A stretch of DNA of 28,903 nt from an uncultured Eubacteriales bacterium (GTDB taxonomy: Bacteria > Bacillota > Clostridia > Oscillospirales > Oscillospiraceae): contig CABVBV010000010.1 of the NCBI GenBank assembly GCA_902496595.1, forward strand, positions 1-28,903. Reading direction: 5' to 3'. Every line of letters begins with the position of its first letter. Position 1 is the first letter of the stretch. Shown here in pieces: positions 22,760 through 28,903 of this stretch. The notes below the pieces were generated by a model. It was not told the origin of the DNA and ran no database searches. It saw nothing but the letters and a program-made list of their open reading frames with translations. The translations under genes were made by a program, and so were the position numbers.

Positions 22760-23974
22760 TCACCAGGTCACTTCAAACTCCATGCTGTGTTCGTCCGGGG
22801 TCTTGGCGCTTAGTTTTGCGCTCGTGCTCTCGGCCAGGGCTTTTGCGATAGACAGGCCCAGGCCGGTGCCTCCGCTGCTCTGCGTCCTTGCAGCATCGCC
22901 GCGATAGAACCTGTCGAACAGCCGCTCCGGCTCCTTCGGCGGTTCCTGGCATCGGTTCCTCACCCTAAGCGTACTGTGCCCTCCCTCGCGTCTGAGGCTG
23001 AGCTCGATCTTGCCGCCGGGCTCCGAATACTTGACTGCGTTATCAAGGAGGATATCCGCAAGCTGCGCAGCCGCGTCGGGGCTGCCGTCAAGCTCGATAT
23101 CGGGCTCGATGTCAGTCTCGAGGCAGAGTCCCGCCGCCTCGGCGGGTTCTGCATACTGCGCAGCTGCGTCCGCCACAACTGCGCTGAGGGAAAACCGGGT
23201 CACTACCGGCTCCTTTTCAGCGCTCTCGTCGAGCCTTGCCAGGGTGAGCAAACTCTTCACCAGCTCATCCATGCGCTCGGTCTGCCTCTTGATATTGCGG
23301 CTCCAGCGGCTCTCTCCGGAGTGGAGCTCCAGGGCGTCGGCGTTCGCTCTGATAATCGCCAGCGGCGTTTTAAGTTCGTGGCCTGCGTCTGTGATGAAGC
23401 GCTTCTGCCGCTCCATGCTCTCCGCCACCGGCCTTGTTGCGCTCCTGGACAACAGCGCGACCGCGAGCAGGGCCGCGAGCCAGCAGGCCGCGCCTCCCAG
23501 CAGCGAGAGCACGGCCACAGTCAGCATGGCCCTCGAATTATCCGATACATCCAGGAACACGGCGACACTGCCGCGCCCGTCACGCGACGGAGTTACCACA
23601 TATTTGAACCTGCCGTCCCGGCCCGAAGACTCACCTGCGACCGCTTCCGCCATGGTCTCGGCCTCGTCCTCCGTCACCGAGGCTATTCTGGACACGTCTG
23701 CGTATACCGCCTCGCCCTCAGTGTTCAGCCGGACTAAAAAATACACTGCCGACATTTCCGCGTCGTCGTCCAGGGGCGGCATGAACAGGCCGGGGCCGTC
23801 CCGACCGGGGCGCAGGGTACCCTCTCCCTCGGCGAGAGCTCTCAGCAGCATATCCGTGTCCCTTGAATTGAGCCACCAGTTCAGGCCGTTTATTCCCCCG
23901 AGCAGCACCAGCAGCAGCACTGTGACCGCCGCCATGGCCGTTACGACGAACTTCCTTCTCAGCGTCTTAAGCAT
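22760..23974 (-). CDS. Two-component sensor histidine kinase
   Basis: A 404-residue membrane kinase. Two membrane segments (about 11-30 and 150-175) flank an extracytoplasmic sensor region of about 120 residues with no recognised fold. A short linker leads to the H-box HELKTPLAIIRANADAL (phospho-acceptor His199), then DILLDNAVKYS (N-box), LFDRFYRGD (F-box) and GGTGLGLSIAKAL (G-box). I use ATG 23974, which overlaps the response regulator stop by eight bases, instead of the longer frame from 24094 that runs through the regulator gene. The pair ends at the strong terminator 22700-22736. The signal is unknown; acidic residues in the sensor region (DDDAEM) could suit a cation or peptide, which is speculation. 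Confidence 0.92.
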   Translation of the reverse strand: MLKTLRRKFVVTAMAAVTVLLLVLLGGINGLNWWLNSRDTDMLLRALAEGEGTLRPGRDGPGLFMPPLDDDAEMSAVYFLVRLNTEGEAVYADVSRIASVTEDEAETMAEAVAGESSGRDGRFKYVVTPSRDGRGSVAVFLDVSDNSRAMLTVAVLSLLGGAACWLAALLAVALLSRSATRPVAESMERQKRFITDAGHELKTPLAIIRANADALELHSGESRWSRNIKRQTERMDELVKSLLTLARLDESAEKEPVVTRFSLSAVVADAAAQYAEPAEAAGLCLETDIEPDIELDGSPDAAAQLADILLDNAVKYSEPGGKIELSLRREGGHSTLRVRNRCQEPPKEPERLFDRFYRGDAARTQSSGGTGLGLSIAKALAESTSAKLSAKTPDEHSMEFEVTW

Positions 23975-24644
23975 CCGGCGCCTCCAGCCTGTACCCCACT
24001 CCGCGCCTGACCTGTATCCTAACCTTCGAGCCGGTCGCGGCCAGCCTCTTTCTGAGGCTCGAGAGGTACACCCACACCGCTCCCTGCTCTGCATCGGACT
24101 CGTAGCCCCAGGTCTTCACCAGCAGTTCCTCGGTCGACAGGAATATGCCCCTGTTCAGCATGAGAGCTTCCATCATCCTGTACTCCAGTCTCGTGAGCGT
24201 GACGGAACCGCCGCTGGAAGACAGCTCGCAGCTTCTTCTGTCCAGACTCACGTCGAAAAAGCTGACCACGTCCGGAGTATATGCCTCCCTGCGTCTCAGC
24301 ATGGCTCTTACCCTGGCCAGCAATTCTCCCATGGCGAAGGGCTTCGGCAGGTAATCGTCCGCACCCAGGTCAAGCCCGTGTATCCTGTCCTCCACCTCGG
24401 CCTTTGCCGTCAGCAGCAGCACTGGAGTACGGTTCCCGGCCTGCCTGAGTTCAGAGAGCACCTCCAGCCCGCTCTTCTTCGGAAGCATGATGTCCAGGAT
24501 TATCCCGTCGTAGTCCCCGGCCAGCGCATACTCCAAGGCGTCGGCCCCGTCGGCTACCGCGTCTACCATGAAATTGTGATACTCCAATATGTCCGTCACG
24601 GCCTCGGTCATGGCCGGTTCGTCCTCGGCGTAGAGCAGTTTCAT
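23967..24644 (-). CDS. OmpR-family response regulator
   Basis: A 225-residue transcription factor with a receiver domain (1-115) and a winged-helix DNA-binding domain (about 127-222). Receiver residues are all present: Glu7 and Asp8, phospho-acceptor Asp51 in IILDIMLPKKSG, Thr79 and Lys101 in LPKPF. The effector domain shows TRLEYRMMEALMLNRG and VRRGVGYRLE. ATG 24644 with GGAGG four to five bases upstream is better than the frame from 24659. It overlaps the kinase gene by eight bases. It follows ftsZ by 66 bases with a hairpin between, so it may be partly read from the ftsZ promoter. Target genes are unknown. Confidence 0.93.
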   Translation of the reverse strand: MKLLYAEDEPAMTEAVTDILEYHNFMVDAVADGADALEYALAGDYDGIILDIMLPKKSGLEVLSELRQAGNRTPVLLLTAKAEVEDRIHGLDLGADDYLPKPFAMGELLARVRAMLRRREAYTPDVVSFFDVSLDRRSCELSSSGGSVTLTRLEYRMMEALMLNRGIFLSTEELLVKTWGYESDAEQGAVWVYLSSLRKRLAATGSKVRIQVRRGVGYRLEAPDA

Positions 24645-24660
24645 GTGTCCTCCATACAAA

Positions 24661-24687
24661 TACCGGCCCCTTAAAAAGAGGCCGGTA
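24661..24687 (-). terminator. Hairpin between ftsZ and the response regulator gene
   Basis: TACCGGCC (24661-24668) pairs with GGCCGGTA (24680-24687) around an A-rich loop on the plus strand (U-rich on the minus). The minus-strand sequence after it has only TTT, and the response regulator binding site follows within ten bases. It is a weak terminator or attenuator at best. Confidence 0.4.
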
Positions 24688-24709
24688 GCTTTTAAGCAAT
24701 TTTGAGCGC

Positions 24710-25867
<1,158 letters not shown>

Positions 25868-25946
25868 ATTCGGTGCCTCCCTGTTATCTTTTGAGACGCC
25901 CTGCGGCCTCGGCCGCCTGGCGGTATTTTTCTGTTTTCTTCTACTC

Positions 25947-25975
25947 ATATTATTACTTTTCACTTGTCCGGTCAA
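25947..25975 (-). promoter_or_regulatory. ftsZ promoter
   Basis: On the minus strand TTGACC (25970-25975, five of six) is followed after 17 bp by TAATAT (25947-25952, four of six). Transcription would start near 25940 and leave a leader of about 73 bases with a GC-rich self-complementary stretch (GCGGCC/GGCCGC near 25900-25920). The 138-base gap to ftsQ leaves room for separate control of ftsZ. Confidence 0.5.
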
Positions 25976-26005
25976 CTATTTTTTGTTTCCATAACACAAT
26001 TTTAA

Positions 26006-26764
26006 TCAATACGGGCTGAAAACCGTCGCAGCGCCGTCGCCGGAGACGTCTATCGTGCCCCTGTCGTTCTCAGTGAGCTGGGACACTGCCGAGAGCAGCT
26101 TGCTGAAGCGATACTCCGTGTCCCCCGATCCTCCCAGCTGCACCGTGAACCTGCCGAGGTAACTGAAACTGGGCGAGTTCACATTTGTCATATCCAAGTA
26201 GGTGATGTCGCCGTACAGGCCCCGCTCCTGTATCTGATCCAGGATGTCACAGAGGTATTCGAGCTTGCCGGCATCATCGCTGCCCGTTTCAAAGACTTTT
26301 CCGATCTCCGTGGTCTGCGGGGTTATGCCGCGAATCTCGATGAGCGTTTGCCGCTCCATGTCCGTGGCCTTTGTCAGTATCCGGCAGCTTCTGTCCACTA
26401 CCCACGCCTCTCCGCCGACCGTGACGTATCCCAGAGACATACATTCACTGACAGAAAGCACGACCTTGTTCGGAAGGTAGCGCTTTATTTCCACATCTTC
26501 TATGTACGGCAGCCTTGCAAATATCCTGCTCACGACCCTGAAACGGTTTATGAAGAACAGGTTGTCGCCGTCAACTATGCCCGCGGCATCCTGTATCTCC
26601 TGCGCAGTGTAGTAGACATTCCCCTGCACCTCCACGTTTGACACTCTGAAAAAGATGCTCATGAGGAATATGAGAACCGCGCAGGCCACGAGGAAAGCCA
26701 ACGGCCCGTAAAAGGCCCGGCGGCCTGTTTTCTTTTTCCTCTGGTTCCGCATCAGGGTCGCCAT
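26006..26764 (-). CDS. ftsQ: Cell division protein FtsQ/DivIB
   Basis: A 252-residue bitopic division protein. A short basic cytoplasmic N-terminus (RNQRKKKTGRR) precedes one membrane segment (about 19-41), then a POTRA domain beginning VSNVEVQGNVYYTAQEI (42-58) with the typical LPYIEDVEIKRYLPNKVVLSVSE stretch at about 85-107, interrupted here for length by no gap. The remainder is the beta domain that contacts FtsL and FtsB. It links the divisome with septal wall synthesis. GGGAGGAGG lies just upstream of ATG 26764. It begins 16 bases after murA, so the two are cotranscribed. Confidence 0.92.
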   Translation of the reverse strand: MATLMRNQRKKKTGRRAFYGPLAFLVACAVLIFLMSIFFRVSNVEVQGNVYYTAQEIQDAAGIVDGDNLFFINRFRVVSRIFARLPYIEDVEIKRYLPNKVVLSVSECMSLGYVTVGGEAWVVDRSCRILTKATDMERQTLIEIRGITPQTTEIGKVFETGSDDAGKLEYLCDILDQIQERGLYGDITYLDMTNVNSPSFSYLGRFTVQLGGSGDTEYRFSKLLSAVSQLTENDRGTIDVSGDGAATVFSPY

Positions 26765-26780
26765 TGCGTCCTCCTCCCGG

Positions 26781-28034
26781 CTAAGTCTGCCGTCTTATCT
26801 CCGCGCCCAGCTCGCTGAGCTTCCGGTCAAAATCCTCATAGCCTCTCTCGATGTGGCCTGAGTCGAGTATCTCCGTCTCGCCATCAGCCGAGAGTCCGGC
26901 AATGATGAGCGCCGCGCCGCCTCTCAGATCGGTCGCCACCGTCGGAGCTCCGTGCAGTTCGCGTACGCCCGTGACCACCGCCACGCGGCCTTCCGTATGT
27001 ATCCTTGCGCCCAACCTCATCAGTTCCTCCGTGTACCGGAACCTGTTTTGGAACACGTTCTCAACGAACACCGAAGTGCCTCTCGCCTTCAGGCAGGCCG
27101 CCAGCATCAGCGGCTGAGCGTCCGTTGGGAAGGCAGGATACGGCCCTGTTATGACGGGTGACGGCGCTTTTAGGTTTCCATCCGACCTGAGCCTCAAGCC
27201 CCGGCCTCCCTGCATTATATCACATCCGCATTCCGAAAGCGAGTGCAAAACCGTGGAAAACCTCTCCGGCTCCGTGCCGCGCAGCTCTATGTCCCCGCCC
27301 GCGGCGGCGACTGCGCACAGCAGGGTCGAGGAGACTATCCTGTCGGGCATTATCCGGTGGCCTATGCGCTCCGCCGGGCGGAACCCGCGTATCGTCACCG
27401 TCGGCGTGCCCGCGCCGCTCACGTCAGCGCCCAGCCTTTGGAGGAAATCCTGCAATTCCTCGATCTCCGGCTCCCTTGCGGCGTTCATGATGACGGTCTC
27501 GCCCTCTGCGGCGCAGGCGGCGAGCATGGCGTTTTCCGTTGCGCCCACGCTGGGCATGGGCAGGGCTATGCTCGCGCCTTTTAGGCGCTTCGCACGGCAG
27601 ACGAGGTCGCCGCCGGACTCCTCTATCTCCGCTCCCAGCGCCCTCAGCGCCATGAGATGCAGGTCTATGGGCCTCGGCCCCAGCTCGCAGCCGCCCGGCA
27701 TGGACAGCCTCGCCTCGCCGCAGCGGGCCAGCAGTGCGCCGAGAAAGATGACTGAGCTTCTCAGCTCGCGCATGAGGCTGTGCGGTATCTCCGCCCGGCA
27801 CAGGCCGGTGGAATTTATGTTCACGGCGTCGCCCTCGCGCTCCACGTCGCAGCCGAGGCCGCGCAGGATGCGGATAGTGGCGTCCACGTCCCTCAGGCTC
27901 GGGACGTTCAGCAGCTCGGTCTCGCAGGGTGAGAGCACCGACGCGGCCATGATGGGCAGCACCGCGTTTTTAGCGCCCTGAACTGTCACGCTGCCTTCGA
28001 GCCGCCGCCCGCCGCTTACTCGCCAAACGCTCAT
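26781..28034 (-). CDS. murA: UDP-GlcNAc 1-carboxyvinyltransferase
   Basis: MurA, 417 residues, transfers enolpyruvate from PEP to UDP-GlcNAc, the committed step of peptidoglycan synthesis. QGAKNAVLP (19-27) holds the substrate-binding Lys22 and Asn23. MPGGCELGPRPIDLH (112-126) holds the catalytic Cys116, the residue alkylated by fosfomycin, so the enzyme is expected to be sensitive. YPAFPTDAQP contains the catalytic Asp. I use ATG 28034 with GGGGGAG five bases upstream; this gives the usual family length, whereas the frame from 28061 adds nine residues and starts at the -10. It is preceded by a 224-base gap after murG with its own promoter. Confidence 0.96.
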   Translation of the reverse strand: MSVWRVSGGRRLEGSVTVQGAKNAVLPIMAASVLSPCETELLNVPSLRDVDATIRILRGLGCDVEREGDAVNINSTGLCRAEIPHSLMRELRSSVIFLGALLARCGEARLSMPGGCELGPRPIDLHLMALRALGAEIEESGGDLVCRAKRLKGASIALPMPSVGATENAMLAACAAEGETVIMNAAREPEIEELQDFLQRLGADVSGAGTPTVTIRGFRPAERIGHRIMPDRIVSSTLLCAVAAAGGDIELRGTEPERFSTVLHSLSECGCDIMQGGRGLRLRSDGNLKAPSPVITGPYPAFPTDAQPLMLAACLKARGTSVFVENVFQNRFRYTEELMRLGARIHTEGRVAVVTGVRELHGAPTVATDLRGGAALIIAGLSADGETEILDSGHIERGYEDFDRKLSELGAEIRRQT

Positions 28035-28064
28035 TTTCTCTCCCCCAAACAGCAAATTCACGCC

Positions 28065-28094
28065 ATTCTATGCGGGAGAGCGCGGGATTGTTAA
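28065..28094 (-). promoter_or_regulatory. murA-ftsQ promoter
   Basis: On the minus strand TTAACA (28089-28094, five of six) is followed after 18 bp by TAGAAT (28065-28070, five of six). Start near 28058 gives a leader of about 24 bases. It lies downstream of the repeat-like gap and would make murA independent of murG. Confidence 0.6.
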
Positions 28095-28104
28095 AGACCG
28101 GGCT

Positions 28105-28235
28105 CCCATTAAAGTTTTCGCCCGCCTTTTTCAAAAGGCGGCAGGGGTCCAGGGGGGCGGCGGTACACTCAATGCCAAATGAAGGTCAGGAAGGGGGTCA
28201 TAGGTGGAAACCCTACCAAGGGGTTTCCACCTGAA
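28105..28235. repeat. Palindrome-rich intergenic element between murG and murA
   Basis: This non-coding stretch has two strong inverted repeats: 28122-28130 with 28133-28141 (9 bp, two-base loop) and 28202-28213 with 28221-28232 (12 bp, seven-base loop), joined by a G-rich, C-poor plus strand with several runs of four to six Gs. It has no U run suited to an intrinsic terminator and looks like the GC-rich interspersed elements seen between genes in gut Clostridia. I cannot show other copies from this window. Confidence 0.4.
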
Positions 28236-28258
28236 AACAATCAAAGAAAGAGCAGAGG

Positions 28259-28903
28259 TTACTTCCTCTCCGCGAGCCCCAGGACGATATCCGCGATCCT
28301 GTCGGTAGCGTCGGGGACGCCGAGGCCGCGCATTTTCTGCGACATCTCCCCGAGCCGCTCGGGGCGCTGGAGCAGCTCCGACACGAGGCCGAGGAGCGAG
28401 TCGGCCGTGAACTCCTGCTCGAGCATGAGCCGGGCCGCGCCGGCTTCCTCGAGCACGCGGGCGTTGCGCTCCTGGTGGTTGTTCGTCACGTTCGGGGACG
28501 GCACCAGTATCGCGGGCTTGCCCATCGCCGCCAGCTCCGCCAGCGTCGAGGCCCCGGCGCGGCACAGCACCAGGTCCGCCGCCGCCATGACCCGCGGCAT
28601 GTCGTATATGTAGTCGCGCACGTCCATGCCCAGGCGCGCGTAGTCGGGCTTCTCGCGCTCGAGCGCGTCCTTCATCTTCGAATACCCGGCCTTGCCCGCC
28701 GAGTGTATGAGGTTGAAAAAGGGCTTGGCGCAGGCGCGGACGATGAAGTCCGTCATTATCTCGTTCATGTGCGCGGCGCCGAGGCTGCCCCAGACCGAGG
28801 CTACCAGCGGCCTGTCCGCAGGTATGCCCAGCTCGCGCTTGGCCAGGGCCTTGTCCGCAGAGAGGAAGTCCACGCGCACGGGTGTGCCGGTGACCACCAC
28901 CCT
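28259..28903 (-). CDS. murG: Lipid II-forming GlcNAc transferase (5' end outside window)
   Basis: The C-terminal 214 or so residues of MurG, which adds GlcNAc to lipid I at the inner face of the membrane to form lipid II. The donor-binding domain is clear: the Rossmann start SVWGSLGAAHMNE, then DYIYDMPRVMAAADLVLCRAGASTLAELAAMGKPAIL in pieces, with the UDP-GlcNAc-contacting RAGASTLAE and the PNVTNNHQERNA segment. The stop is TAA at 28259-28261. The open frame runs off the window end, so start and acceptor domain are not visible. It is upstream of murA in the usual cluster order, but separated from it by an element of about 130 bases with hairpins. Confidence 0.94.
   Translation of the reverse strand, partial: RVVVTGTPVRVDFLSADKALAKRELGIPADRPLVASVWGSLGAAHMNEIMTDFIVRACAKPFFNLIHSAGKAGYSKMKDALEREKPDYARLGMDVRDYIYDMPRVMAAADLVLCRAGASTLAELAAMGKPAILVPSPNVTNNHQERNARVLEEAGAARLMLEQEFTADSLLGLVSELLQRPERLGEMSQKMRGLGVPDATDRIADIVLGLAERK

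Noticed and set aside
22760..24094. 444-residue version of the sensor kinase
   Set aside because: The extra 40 residues lie in the coding sequence of the response regulator and look like shadow translation (Arg/Gly/Trp rich).
23010..24674. 554-residue frame antisense to the two-component genes
   Set aside because: Ser/Arg-rich shadow translation of the sensor kinase and regulator; it lacks a binding site.
28202..28232. Intrinsic terminator of murG
   Set aside because: The stem is strong, but no U run follows on the minus strand and it is part of a larger palindromic element.

Overview
The window reads as the chromosome of a high-GC, endospore-forming member of the Clostridia, most likely from the Oscillospirales (Oscillospiraceae or Ruminococcaceae-like gut bacteria). 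The grounds are sporulation genes (bofA, spoIIE, a CotH-family kinase), strong Gram-positive ribosome binding sites, sigma-A promoters, Clostridia-type gene neighbourhoods (yaaL-bofA; murG-murA-ftsQ-ftsZ) and an FtsZ C-terminal tail ending in an IFKIF-type peptide. The placement is inference from gene content; no rRNA gene is present. I saw no tRNA, IS element, CRISPR array or prophage gene.

Layout. (1) 1-445 has no protein gene that I believe, but its minus strand carries what looks like an undescribed structured RNA (about 338 down to 78) ending in an intrinsic terminator. (2) 446-1034: yaaL (DUF2508) and bofA with a strong terminator. (3) 1033-4469, minus: ddl-murF-galM, an operon for the D-Ala-D-Ala branch of peptidoglycan synthesis plus aldose epimerase. 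(4) 4639-7241: spoIIE, divergent from ddl, and a small membrane protein translationally coupled to it. (5) 7307-11115, minus: a DEDDh exonuclease, then trkA and trkH. (6) 11178-14809, minus: an Lgt-like membrane enzyme, a DUF4190-type membrane protein and a large lipoprotein that joins a propeller-like region to an ABC solute-binding domain. (7) 15001-16371, minus: murC, divergent from (8) 16465-19650, plus: cca, family-4 uracil-DNA glycosylase, a DUF2156 protein and a GNAT acetyltransferase, all tightly packed. (9) 19615-22651, minus: a VTC (polyphosphate polymerase) domain protein, a DUF4956 membrane protein and a secreted or anchored CotH kinase. (10) 22760-24644, minus: an OmpR-type response regulator and sensor kinase. 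(11) 24710-28903, minus: the end of the division and cell wall cluster, murG (cut by the window end), murA, ftsQ and ftsZ.

The main theme is envelope building, division and sporulation. MurA and MurC begin the UDP-MurNAc-peptide pathway, Ddl and MurF finish the pentapeptide, MurG builds lipid II, and FtsQ and FtsZ place the septum. SpoIIE and BofA act at sigma-F and pro-sigma-K control during sporulation. Many starts had to be moved inward from the longest open frame because a good Shine-Dalgarno sequence or promoter lies inside the longer version.

The items I would look at first are the minus-strand RNA at 78-338 (several helices whose G-U pairs work only on the minus strand), the VTC/DUF4956/CotH cassette with its methionine-proline hexapeptide repeat, the spoIIE promoter with a 22-bp spacer and a near-consensus Spo0A box, the palindromic -10 shared by the murC and cca promoters, and the propeller/solute-binding lipoprotein without a transporter.
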